A DNA stretch of 11,290 nucleotides from assembly GCA_023229165.1 (NCBI GenBank), contig JALNZQ010000069.1, forward strand, positions 1 through 11,290. Reading direction: 5' to 3'. This stretch comes from Methanothrix sp. (GTDB lineage Archaea > Halobacteriota > Methanosarcinia > Methanotrichales > Methanotrichaceae). The notes under the pieces are model-generated. The model saw nothing but the letters and a program-made list of their open reading frames with translations. It was not told the DNA's origin and did not search any database. Numbering within the stretch: the stretch's first letter is position 1; each line of letters begins with the position of its first letter. Below, piece by piece: positions 1 to 6,190 of the stretch. Made by a program: the position numbers and the translations under genes.

Positions 1-166
1 AACAGAGAGAAGATGCAAGTTGTGAAAAAGCAGGGAGGCTTTCATGAATGAGGAAGTAGAAGATGAGAAGCATAATGAGGATGGAGGCGATGGCAGACAT
101 GAATAGCAAAGCCTCTACGAACATATCCCCGTATTTGCGAGGCATCTTTATCCTGGGCCGATCCAT
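1..166 (-). CDS. pstC: PstC-like phosphate ABC transporter permease, N-terminal fragment
   Basis: This frame is open from an ATG at 164-166 to the left edge, giving 55 visible residues, with an in-frame stop upstream at 185-187. A short basic N-terminus (MDRPRIKMPRKYG) leads into one long hydrophobic helix (about residues 16-40) that ends in FLIHESLPAF. A charged start, a first membrane helix and an E-S-L-P-x-F turn at its outer end are typical of PstC, the membrane permease of the high-affinity phosphate importer PstSCAB. That identity is inferred from a fragment; another ABC permease of the same fold is possible. A second ATG at 143-145 has an AGGA ribosome-binding site five bases before it and could be the true start, giving MPRKYGDMF. 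The gene lies downstream of cdc6 on the same strand, separated by about 120 bp that contain promoter-like sequence, so it is probably transcribed separately. Confidence 0.6.
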   Translation of the reverse strand, partial: MDRPRIKMPRKYGDMFVEALLFMSAIASILIMLLIFYFLIHESLPAFSQLASSLC

Positions 167-205
167 ACGCCATGGCAAAATGCATTAACGGGTTAAAGCC
201 CTTGC

Positions 206-222
206 CTATATGATCTATATAG
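206..222. promoter_or_regulatory. AT-rich palindrome upstream of the PstC-like gene
   Basis: CTATAT and ATATAG form perfect 6-bp arms around GATCT. The site lies in the spacer between the cdc6 stop (283) and the permease start (166 or 145). It overlaps TATA-like sequence on the minus strand (CATATAGG, 205-212), which would place a transcript start near 182. It could be a promoter/operator for the permease gene. A T-rich minus-strand stretch at about 225-242 might end the cdc6 transcript. In AT-rich DNA such palindromes can arise by chance. Confidence 0.3.
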
Positions 223-282
223 AGAAGATACAAACAAATGGAGTTATATAGATATCTTTTTCAATTAATCATAACCCAGCGT

Positions 283-1407
283 TCATGGACCCAGTCGGCT
301 TAAGATCTCCTCAGGCTCATAGCGCACACTGATGACGCGACTTCGGCCCCGCTCCCCCGCCCCTGTAAAATCGGCGTTTATCAGCCGGATAGAATCGAGC
401 TTATTGAGAATCTCATGAAAACGAGTGTATCCCGCATCATTCTGCTCATGAAAGCGAGCAAATAGTTCGCCTGCGCGCCAGCTTTTTTGCTCTGCAGCCA
501 GGCGCAGCACAACCAGCTCATCATCTTTCAGTGATTTCAGGGCATAGGTGAGGTGAACCAGGCGGGAGCGATCGCAAGAACCGGCCACATCAACAAGCGA
601 GACGCTCTTAGAGGCACGCTTTTCCGCAGATAGGCCGGACCTCTTGAGAAGGTCAATTCCCACCCGCAGGTCCCCGGACCTCTCTGTGCAGTCCACAACC
701 GCCTCCAGGACATCATCGGCCATCACGCCGGGATAGAAGCCCATCTGCACCCGGCGGCTCAAGATGTCGCGTATCTCCGATCGGGCATAGAGTGGAAAGA
801 TGATTTCTTCCGGCTGGAAGACGGAGACCACGCGTGGGTCGAGAACGTAGTTCAAGGCAAGCTCGCTCATAACTCCGATCACACCCATCCGGGCACCGGG
901 ACAGGTCTCATGGGCCCGCAAGAGAGAGTACAAGACGTGATCCACCTCCTTTTCGTGGAAGAGATAATTTATATCGTCTAAAGCCACCATCAGCACTTTA
1001 TCCTGGTCTGCAGCAGCCTGGGCCACCTTTTCGAAGATGCGTTTGAAGGATATGCCGCTGGAAGGAGGCGCATGATCGAAGATCTTTTTGTAGATCTGAT
1101 AAAATACAGAATATTTGGTGGAGTCCATCTGGCAGTTGACATGAACAGGAATGACTTTTGTAGAATGGGCCTCGATCTCCTCGAAGAGCTTGAAAAGAGC
1201 TGTGGTCTTGCCCGTGCCGGGTGGACCTAGGCAGAGGGCATTGACGGGACGAGCCCCCTGCAAAGCCGGACGGATGCAGAATTTGAGGCTGTTCATCTGA
1301 TCTTCCCGGTGCAGGAAGTGCTCGGGCAGGTGATCTAACTCGAACAGATCCCTATCCTTGAACAGCGTCTCCTCCCAGAGGAGCATATCGGGTTTTTCGG
1401 GGCTCAC
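283..1407 (-). CDS. cdc6: Orc1/Cdc6-family replication initiator ATPase
   Basis: This is an archaeal origin-recognition and helicase-loading AAA+ ATPase of 374 residues, within the usual 370-420. Walker A is GPPGTGKTT at residues 61-69, Walker B is ALDDIN at 142-147, and the sensor 2 region is SGDLRVGIDLL at 244-254 with Arg248. A winged-helix domain for DNA binding follows from about residue 283 to 370. The sensor 1 position reads VIGVMSELAL (176-185), where family members usually have an Asn (as in SND or TND). The start is a GTG at 1405-1407 that overlaps the gatE stop codon as GTGA, so translation is probably coupled to gatE. No strong ribosome-binding site precedes it, and the next Met is residue 8. 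It is the last gene of a histone-gatE-cdc6 operon. Many archaea carry more than one Orc1/Cdc6; which paralogue this is cannot be told from the window. Confidence 0.93.
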   Translation of the reverse strand: MSPEKPDMLLWEETLFKDRDLFELDHLPEHFLHREDQMNSLKFCIRPALQGARPVNALCLGPPGTGKTTALFKLFEEIEAHSTKVIPVHVNCQMDSTKYSVFYQIYKKIFDHAPPSSGISFKRIFEKVAQAAADQDKVLMVALDDINYLFHEKEVDHVLYSLLRAHETCPGARMGVIGVMSELALNYVLDPRVVSVFQPEEIIFPLYARSEIRDILSRRVQMGFYPGVMADDVLEAVVDCTERSGDLRVGIDLLKRSGLSAEKRASKSVSLVDVAGSCDRSRLVHLTYALKSLKDDELVVLRLAAEQKSWRAGELFARFHEQNDAGYTRFHEILNKLDSIRLINADFTGAGERGRSRVISVRYEPEEILSRLGP

Positions 1408-3287
1408 TGACTGAGTATATTTTGTATTTCCTTCTTCAATATGGCGCTCACAATGCTGCCATCGGCTTTGCCCCTCAATTCCTTCATAACCAGTCCCATC
1501 AGCGGTGCTGCGGCCCTCTCGCCTTTGCTCTGCACCAGATCAACCTTGCTGGCCACAATTGCCCGCACGGCCTTCTCCACCTCTTCCTCATCCACGCCCG
1601 CCAGGCCCGCAGCAGCAGCAGCCTCATCTGCCGCCATTTCCGGATGCGCGGCCAGGGCACGCATCAGACCCGTCAGGCCCTCTTTGGCCACGCGACCCTG
1701 GCTGACAAGAGCAAAGCAGGCCCTGTAATGCTGCTCAGTCAGATTGGAGACAGCTACCCCCTCTCTGGCCAGCTCAATGGGAATGGTCTCCAAAGCCCTG
1801 ACGGCAATGGAGCCAGAAAGATTCGTCTTCATAATTTCCTCAAAGAGCGGATAGTTGGGGGAAGCGGCCATGACGCGAGCCTGCTCTGCGGACAGATCGT
1901 AATCCTTCTGATAGCGTTTCGATCTATCTGCAAAAAGCTCGGGCATCTTCAGACCATCCAGCATCTCCTGCGTGATCACCACCGCGGGCACATCCGTCTC
2001 CGGGTACATGCGGGCTGATCCGGGCAGGGGCCGCATATACTCCGAGCAGCCGTTGGGCAGAGCCCGGCGCGTCTCCTCAGGCACAAAGGCCAGCGCCTCA
2101 CGAGCTCGAACCAGTACGGCTTGTAGTGCCTTGTCCGCCCTTTCCCGCGGCCCGGTGACCATGATCACGGCGTCGCTCTCGGCTGCCGCGAGCTGGCAGC
2201 GCACGGCCTCGACCTCCGCGGGCGTTATGCCATATGCAGGAAGTTCATCAGTATGAAATATCCCGCCCACACCGGCTCTTTTGGCTCGGTCCGACATCTC
2301 TGAGCCCAGCCGGCGATCGGGCTGAATCTCCCGGCCCACCAGTCCGGCAAAACCTGCCAGCCGACAGGCCAAGACCACGCCACCACTCTTAAGGGAGCGG
2401 GCCAGCACCTTGGAGCCGGTAGCCGCGAAGATACCTGATACATCCCAAACCGCAGCATCAACCGATGCCCTGCGACGGGCCAGCTCATCCCTTATTTCCA
2501 GCAGCCGCACCTGGCGAAGAGCCTCAAACTCCACCACCTTATCGACCAAATTCAGGGCCTGAACGCCCTTAACCTCCACGCGCGCTCCGCCTTTGATGGA
2601 GACATTTACATCCTGGCGAATGGTACCAAGGCCCCTTTTCACGCGACCGGTAGAGCGCAGGATCATTCCCAGATAAGATGCGACCTCACGGGCGTGCGCC
2701 GGAGAGACTATATCAGGAGCCGTGCCGATCTCCACCAGAGGAATGCCTAGCCTGTCCAGTGAGTAGACCACGCTGTCACCTCTGTCCTCGATGATGCGCG
2801 CCGCCTCCTCCTCCAGGCTGAGGATGCTTATGCCCACAGCGCCCTCTGCGGTCTCGATGCTGCCGTCCGAGCCGACATAGCCGGTGCGCTGGAAGCCGGA
2901 GGTGTTGGAGCCGTCGATCACCATCTTGCGCATGGTCTCCAGCTCATCCACGATCTTCATGTTGAGCAACCGGGCAATGACCAGGGATATCTCGAGGGCC
3001 TCAGCATTTATCTCCCTGGGCGGCTCCTCATCCGCCTCTACCAGACAGGTGCTGTCATAGGACTTGTAATGAAACCTTCGCGTAACCAAGACCTCTTCTA
3101 GAGCGGCACGATCAATCTCGCCAAGCTCGCTTCGCGAGGGTCGCAAATACCGGAAGAACTCGAAATTGGACTCCTCCACCTCCCGATGTTTGGTGGGGCA
3201 GCCGCAGAAGAGCTTACTGGCTGTGTCAAGCTGCTGGTGAATCTCAATGCCGCATATCAGGCCTAGAGCACGGTAATCTAATGCCAT
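1404..3287 (-). CDS. gatE: Glutamyl-tRNA(Gln) amidotransferase subunit E
   Basis: GatE is the tRNA-binding kinase/transamidase subunit of archaeal GatDE. It converts Glu-tRNA(Gln) to Gln-tRNA(Gln) using ammonia released by GatD, whose gene is not in this window. The 627-residue length is normal. The GatB-like catalytic core spans about residues 1-280: GIEIHQQL (13-20), EADEEPPREIN (84-94), DGSNTSGFQRT (125-135), GIPLVEIGTAPD (181-192) and GLGTIRQDVNVS (219-230). An AspRS-like GAD insertion follows at about 285-400, then MYPETDVP (427-434), and a helical tail with a YqeY-type end (GKADGSIVSAIL, 606-617). The ATG at 3285-3287 is chosen over a longer frame reaching 3398 because homology begins there, GAAAGGT lies just before it, and the longer frame would overlap the histone gene. 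It starts four bases after the histone stop and its own stop overlaps the cdc6 GTG. Confidence 0.95.
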   Translation of the reverse strand: MALDYRALGLICGIEIHQQLDTASKLFCGCPTKHREVEESNFEFFRYLRPSRSELGEIDRAALEEVLVTRRFHYKSYDSTCLVEADEEPPREINAEALEISLVIARLLNMKIVDELETMRKMVIDGSNTSGFQRTGYVGSDGSIETAEGAVGISILSLEEEAARIIEDRGDSVVYSLDRLGIPLVEIGTAPDIVSPAHAREVASYLGMILRSTGRVKRGLGTIRQDVNVSIKGGARVEVKGVQALNLVDKVVEFEALRQVRLLEIRDELARRRASVDAAVWDVSGIFAATGSKVLARSLKSGGVVLACRLAGFAGLVGREIQPDRRLGSEMSDRAKRAGVGGIFHTDELPAYGITPAEVEAVRCQLAAAESDAVIMVTGPRERADKALQAVLVRAREALAFVPEETRRALPNGCSEYMRPLPGSARMYPETDVPAVVITQEMLDGLKMPELFADRSKRYQKDYDLSAEQARVMAASPNYPLFEEIMKTNLSGSIAVRALETIPIELAREGVAVSNLTEQHYRACFALVSQGRVAKEGLTGLMRALAAHPEMAADEAAAAAGLAGVDEEEVEKAVRAIVASKVDLVQSKGERAAAPLMGLVMKELRGKADGSIVSAILKKEIQNILSQ

Positions 3288-3291
3288 CGAT

Positions 3292-3522
3292 CTACCTTTC
3301 AGAGACCAAGGGGGGTTTAACTCTTTTGACTGCCTCTCTGATATCCTCGGACTTGACTGTCTTTCTCTTGGCGTGATTTGCCCAGCCGACCGCCTCACGG
3401 GCTACCTCTAAGCCATAGCTTTCTAGAACCTCTGCCAGCGCATCCCTCGCGCCTTCGCTCACTCTCTTAGCCCCCGCCTCGCGGATGAGTCTGCTCACAG
3501 GGGCAACAGGAAGTATCGGCAT
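3292..3522 (-). CDS. Archaeal histone (HMf family)
   Basis: This is a single histone-fold protein of 76 residues that forms dimers and wraps DNA into archaeal nucleosome-like particles. It aligns along its length with the classic archaeal histones of Methanothermus. LPVAPVSRLIREAGAKRVS matches helix 1 and the first loop. The long central helix runs about residues 24-50, and RKTVKSEDIREAVKRVK (53-69) covers the second loop and helix 3, including the RKTVK DNA-binding loop and a conserved Asp-Ile. A short tail (PPLVSER) extends past helix 3, making it slightly longer than the usual 66-70. The ATG start has GAGGTG about ten bases upstream. It is the first gene of an operon with gatE and cdc6, so a chromatin protein shares a transcript with the replication initiator. 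Confidence 0.95.
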   Translation of the reverse strand: MPILPVAPVSRLIREAGAKRVSEGARDALAEVLESYGLEVAREAVGWANHAKRKTVKSEDIREAVKRVKPPLVSER

Positions 3523-3625
3523 TTTTCGTACACCTCATAAATCCGGATTTTGCAGCCAGAAGAGACAAGATTTGCGTCTTCGAGTACTACAAGCCAGAAT
3601 AACCAGCCTATTCACCTGCAATTCC

Positions 3626-3634
3626 ATATATAAT
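3626..3634 (-). promoter_or_regulatory. Putative TATA box for the histone-gatE-cdc6 operon
   Basis: Read on the minus strand, ATTATATAT preceded by A-rich sequence (ACAAAA) resembles an archaeal BRE/TATA element. Transcription starting about 27 bases downstream would begin near 3603 and give a leader of about 80 nt before the histone ATG. The same sequence reads ATATATAAT on the plus strand and could instead serve the opposite gene. Confidence 0.4.
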
Positions 3635-3721
3635 TTTTGTTGGGCAAAGGTTTTCATTATTAGGGTTTATTTGAAAAATAAGGCCAGAAGAGGGGAAAAA
3701 TCCAAAAAGCGGATGGGAAAT

Positions 3722-3730
3722 GTTATTTAG
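3722..3730 (+). promoter_or_regulatory. Weak TATA-like element for the cysteine-rich gene
   Basis: GTTATTTAG preceded by GGGAAAT resembles a degenerate BRE/TATA. A start about 27 bases downstream (near 3752) would leave a leader of about 16 nt, just enough to include the ribosome-binding site GAGGAG. Other AT-rich elements upstream are equally possible. Confidence 0.25.
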
Positions 3731-3767
3731 GGCGCCACTAATAAGATTAGCAAGAGAGGAGCGGACG

Positions 3768-4103
3768 ATGAGCGAGCAGGTATGTAAGGCTATTATTTAC
3801 AAAGATTTAGAAGATGTTTATGGACCCTGTGGATGCGGTATGAACATGGCCACGCTGCCCGTACTTCTTCCCAGAGACTGGGTCGTAGTGGAGCGCCCCA
3901 CCCAGGCGGAGAATGACGAATTCGGCAAGGGCCTTGATTTCAGGCGAGTCTCGGGATTTACCTGTAACCAAGTCTTTGAGCATGAAATGGAGGGCACAGA
4001 GTACATGGCCAACTTCTCCTGCTGCACGGAATGTGCTGATAAGGCAGTAGAGAGAGGGTATGCTACCTGGGCTACGAAATCCTATCCGAGAGCACTGCGC
4101 TGA
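3768..4103 (+). CDS. Unrecognised cysteine-rich small protein
   Basis: I do not recognise this 111-residue protein. The ATG at 3768-3770 is chosen because GAGAGGAG lies six bases upstream; a longer frame from 3720 has no such site. Seven cysteines are visible at residues 6, 21, 23, 66, 85, 86 and 89. They are arranged as a CGCG pair (21-24), a lone Cys66 and a CCTEC cluster (85-89), which suggests a zinc site, an iron-sulfur cluster or redox-active thiols. There is no signal peptide or membrane segment, so it is probably cytoplasmic. The middle (about 30-60) looks like an ordinary mixed beta/loop domain. A glutaredoxin-like gene with its own ribosome-binding site starts 16 bases after the stop, so the two are probably co-transcribed, and the redoxin may act on this protein's thiols; that link is inference. 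Confidence 0.8.
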   Translation: MSEQVCKAIIYKDLEDVYGPCGCGMNMATLPVLLPRDWVVVERPTQAENDEFGKGLDFRRVSGFTCNQVFEHEMEGTEYMANFSCCTECADKAVERGYATWATKSYPRALR

Positions 4104-4119
4104 AACAAGAGGTATCCCT

Positions 4120-4368
4120 TTGAAGTACATAATATATTCCACGCCTTCCTGCCCCAAATGCGAACAGCTCAAAGCGGCACTGAGAAAGGCAGGCATCTCT
4201 TTTGAGAACCAGGATATGAGCACCCCCGAGGCCCTCACGGAGCTGCGCATTAACGGGGTATTCACCCTTTCTGCGCCCGTGCTTCAGGCGGATGATAAGT
4301 TCTACACGGTAGAGGAGCTTTTCTCCGGCGAGAAACTTGTGGATCTGGCCGGGATCCTCAAGAGCTAA
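4120..4368 (+). CDS. Glutaredoxin-like small redox protein (CPKC)
   Basis: This 82-residue thioredoxin-fold protein has a CPKC redox pair at residues 11-14 directly after the first strand (KYIIYSTPS). SAPVL further on resembles the cis-proline loop that faces the active site, and FYTVEELF precedes the last helix. The size and the CPxC motif fit NrdH- or glutaredoxin-type proteins, which in methanogens can pass electrons to class III ribonucleotide reductase. No reductase gene is in the window, so the partner is unknown. Translation probably starts at TTG 4120-4122, because AAGAGGT (4107-4113) is correctly spaced before it. The alternative ATG at 4060 would overlap the previous gene by about 44 bases and add an unrelated N-terminus. 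The stop overlaps the convergent ACT-domain gene by four bases. Confidence 0.85.
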   Translation: MKYIIYSTPSCPKCEQLKAALRKAGISFENQDMSTPEALTELRINGVFTLSAPVLQADDKFYTVEELFSGEKLVDLAGILKS

Positions 4369-5030
4369 AACTCCCGGCCCCGCACGCGACTTATATCGAA
4401 GACCGCGGTGCTGGCTATATGCATTACCGCAAAGGTGCCCGCCTGGATGGGATCTGTTACTACCAGATCCACCTGCTCGGGGACCGAGCCGGCCATCTTC
4501 AGGGCAATAACAGGTATCCCTTCCTCCTGTAGCCTTTTCACCTCTTTCGTGATGCGTCCGCCCATGAGGGCTCCGGCCAATACCAGGATAGAGGCGCGCG
4601 GCAGCCGGCGCACCGCGCTCACGGCATCAGCGATAGCATCTTCTCCCACCAGAGGAATGGTATCCACGCTGATGCGCTCACCTCGCAGATTATGCCGGTC
4701 GGCCTCGCTCACAGCACCCACCGCGACCTGGGCCACCTGGGCACCGCCGCCTATGATGATCACCCTGGAGCCGTAGATCTTATCGAAAGGCTCGTGAATG
4801 GTGACCTCGAAGATGGAATCAAAAGAGGCAAGCTCTTCTACGATCCCTAAAACATCCTCGGCCGGGCAGTCTATCTCCATATAAACCGAGGCTTTGCCAC
4901 GGTTCATGCCTCTTTCCACAACAAACTGTTGAGTGTATACGATGTTGCCGCCCCTTTTGGCCACCGCGCCGGCGATGTCGCGCAGCATTCCCGGGCGATC
5001 CAAACATATCACATTAATCGCTGTGCTCAT
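4365..5030 (-). CDS. ACT-domain protein with C-terminal Rossmann-like domain (DUF5612 type)
   Basis: This 221-residue protein has an N-terminal ACT domain (about 4-80, with CLDRPGMLRDIAGAVAKRG at 9-27) of the kind that binds amino acids or other small ligands. The second domain begins with a glycine-rich strand-turn (RVIIIGGGAQVAQVAVGAV, 89-107) and continues through ILVLAGALMGGRITKEV (148-164) and DLVVTDPIQAGTFAVM (188-203). I associate this pairing with the methanogen family DUF5612, recalled rather than searched. A regulatory or ligand-sensing role is likely; no reaction can be assigned. The ATG at 5028-5030 is preferred over GTG 5046-5048 because GAGG lies six bases before it and homology starts there. 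It diverges from the TFS gene and its stop overlaps the convergent redoxin gene by four bases. Confidence 0.85.
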   Translation of the reverse strand: MSTAINVICLDRPGMLRDIAGAVAKRGGNIVYTQQFVVERGMNRGKASVYMEIDCPAEDVLGIVEELASFDSIFEVTIHEPFDKIYGSRVIIIGGGAQVAQVAVGAVSEADRHNLRGERISVDTIPLVGEDAIADAVSAVRRLPRASILVLAGALMGGRITKEVKRLQEEGIPVIALKMAGSVPEQVDLVVTDPIQAGTFAVMHIASTAVFDISRVRGREF

Positions 5031-5065
5031 ATCGTGCCTCATTATCACTAAGGATGCTGGGAAAC

Positions 5066-5073
5066 TTTAATAT
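5066..5073. promoter_or_regulatory. Shared bidirectional TATA element (ACT gene / TFS gene)
   Basis: TTTAATAT (plus) is ATATTAAA on the minus strand, so either strand can serve as a TATA box. Counting about 27 bases from its centre, the plus transcript would start at about 5096-5097, exactly at the TFS ATG, giving a leaderless mRNA; no ribosome-binding site precedes that ATG. The minus transcript would start near 5043, leaving a 12-nt leader that just includes GAGG (5037-5040) before the ACT-protein ATG. It is the only good TATA candidate in this 66-bp spacer. Confidence 0.55.
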
Positions 5074-5096
5074 GACGAGTGGTTTACTTCATACCG

Positions 5097-5405
5097 ATGG
5101 AGTTTTGTCCCCAATGTAAGAGCATGATGATGCCCAAGGACGGCATGATGGTCTGCAGAAAGTGCGGCCACAAGATACCGAAAACCACAGGCGAATCCAT
5201 GGTCAGCAAGACCAAGCAGCTGGATCGCGTAGTGCCGGTCTTAGAGCAAGAGTCGTCGGGCCTGCCTACTACCAATTCCAGGTGTCCGGAGTGCGGTAAT
5301 AATATCGCATACTGGTGGCTTCGCCAGCTTCGTTCTGCTGATGAGAGCGAGGTTCGCTTCTTCCGCTGCACCAAATGCAACAGAACCTGGCGAGAGTATG
5401 ACTAA
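5097..5405 (+). CDS. Transcription factor S (TFIIS-like RNA cleavage factor)
   Basis: TFS binds stalled archaeal RNA polymerase and stimulates cleavage of backtracked RNA, as eukaryotic TFIIS does. The 102-residue protein has the two expected zinc ribbons. The N-terminal one uses Cys4, Cys7, Cys20 and Cys23 (MEFCPQC ... CRKCG). The C-terminal one uses Cys63, Cys66, Cys91 and Cys94 (CPECG ... CTKCNRTW). Between the last two cysteine pairs is the signature QLRSADESEVRFF, whose Asp-Glu (82-84 region) forms the acidic hairpin that reaches the polymerase active site. A TTG/GTG-type extension to 5079 is possible, but the family starts at this Met, and the TATA element places transcription start at or next to this ATG. 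PCNA and PriL follow on the same strand, a replication/transcription cluster familiar from methanogens. Confidence 0.95.
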   Translation: MEFCPQCKSMMMPKDGMMVCRKCGHKIPKTTGESMVSKTKQLDRVVPVLEQESSGLPTTNSRCPECGNNIAYWWLRQLRSADESEVRFFRCTKCNRTWREYD

Positions 5406-5411
5406 GCATCA

Positions 5412-5429
5412 ACTATATTAAATATAAAA
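5412..5429 (+). promoter_or_regulatory. TATA-rich promoter candidate upstream of pcn
   Basis: The spacer between TFS and PCNA contains ACTATATTA and TTAAATATAA. A start about 27 bases downstream falls at about 5443-5449, after the upstream ATG (5438) but before the ATG at 5456. This suggests that PCNA-PriL can be transcribed independently of TFS, and it supports the shorter PCNA start. Confidence 0.4.
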
Positions 5430-5455
5430 CGGTCCTGATGAATGAGGCTCAAGGA

Positions 5456-6190
5456 ATGTTCAAGGCAGTAATCAACGCAGAAACTCTGCGCGATGCAATC
5501 GATTCAGTCTCTTCTCTGGTGGATGAGGTCAAGTTCTCCATATCGGAAAACGGCCTGGAACTGAAGGCAGTAGACCCCGCAAACGTGGCTATGGTATCGC
5601 TTCAGATCGGCAATCAGGCCTTCGAATACTTCAAAGCCGATGCTTGTGAAATCGGCATAGACTTGGTTCGGCTCAGTGATGTGCTGAGCATGGCTGATAA
5701 GGGCGAAAATGTTCAACTGGAGCTGGAAGAAGAGAGCCACAAGCTGATGATTGGAGTGGGATCCCTCTCATACACCTTAAGCCTGATCGATCCCACTGCC
5801 ATCCGCAAAGAACCGCGCATACCCGAGCTGGATCTGCCGGCTCATGTAACACTGTCGGGTGTGGAGCTACGCAGGGCGGTAAAAGCGGCAGAAAAGGTCA
5901 GCGATCATGTAATACTGGGCGTCTCAGATGAGGGCTTTTACATGGAAGCCAAAGGAGACATCGATTCGCTCAAGCTAAAGATTCCCAGCACTGAGCTTTT
6001 GGGCATGAAGCCCGGAGAGGCTAGGAGCCTGTTCTCTTTGGACTATCTGGAAGACATGTCCAAATCCATAAGCAAGGCGGGCGAGGTCACACTGGAGATG
6101 GGCATAGACTACCCGCTGCGTATTCACCTCAAGCTCGGCCAGCATGTGGAGATCAATTACCTTTTGGCGCCCAGAATTGAACAGGAATGA
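5456..6190 (+). CDS. pcn: DNA polymerase sliding clamp (PCNA)
   Basis: PCNA forms the trimeric ring that tethers DNA polymerase, FEN1, ligase and other factors through their PIP motifs. From the ATG at 5456 the protein has 244 residues, the usual archaeal length, and begins with the canonical MFKAVINAETLRDAID. Two similar PCNA folds are visible, each about 120 residues. Recognisable landmarks include LKAVDPANVAMV in the first, LSYTLSLIDPTAIRKEPRIP at the connecting region, RRAVKAAEKVSDHVI in the second, SLFSLDYLEDM, and the C-terminal INYLLAPRIEQE. A longer frame from ATG 5438 adds MNEAQG; it is disfavoured because family homology begins at MFKA, the predicted transcript start lies after 5438, and GAGG (5444-5447) is spaced for 5456. 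The stop overlaps the PriL start as ATGA, so translation is coupled. Confidence 0.96.
   Translation: MFKAVINAETLRDAIDSVSSLVDEVKFSISENGLELKAVDPANVAMVSLQIGNQAFEYFKADACEIGIDLVRLSDVLSMADKGENVQLELEEESHKLMIGVGSLSYTLSLIDPTAIRKEPRIPELDLPAHVTLSGVELRRAVKAAEKVSDHVILGVSDEGFYMEAKGDIDSLKLKIPSTELLGMKPGEARSLFSLDYLEDMSKSISKAGEVTLEMGIDYPLRIHLKLGQHVEINYLLAPRIEQE

Larger units (their letters stand above)
3523..3767. other. Divergent intergenic spacer, AT-rich
   Basis: This 245-bp spacer lies between the divergent histone and cysteine-rich genes. It is richer in A/T than its neighbours and has no convincing ORF. It contains promoter-like elements for both directions and three copies of GCCAGAA (3555-3561, 3593-3599, 3683-3689); the first and third extend to GCCAGAAGAG. 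I looked for an origin recognition box array of the kind often found near cdc6 and saw none. Confidence 0.6.

Noticed and set aside
44..188. Short plus-strand ORFs (44-106 and 90-188) preceded by GGAGG-like sequence
   Set aside because: They are 20 and 32 codons long with no recognisable sequence and lie antisense to the permease start. The GGAGG-like matches come from the complement of that gene's Leu/Pro/Ser codons.
174..206. Bulged stem GGCAA...GGG/CCC...TTGCC as a riboswitch or small RNA
   Set aside because: The stem needs an 11-base bulge and has only short arms, and no known RNA family pattern is apparent.
42..233. 63-residue minus-strand ORF at the left edge
   Set aside because: It has no recognisable features and overlaps, in another frame, the membrane-protein N-terminus at 1-166, which shows a clear hydrophobic helix and family-like residues.
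3523..3767. Possible replication origin near cdc6
   Set aside because: Origins often neighbour cdc6, but I see no origin recognition box repeats with a G-rich end here or in 167-282. The AT-richness is explained by divergent promoters.
3807..4265. 152-residue minus-strand ORF opposite the cysteine-rich and redoxin genes
   Set aside because: It is a shadow of the two plus-strand genes, which have proper ribosome-binding sites and coherent protein features.
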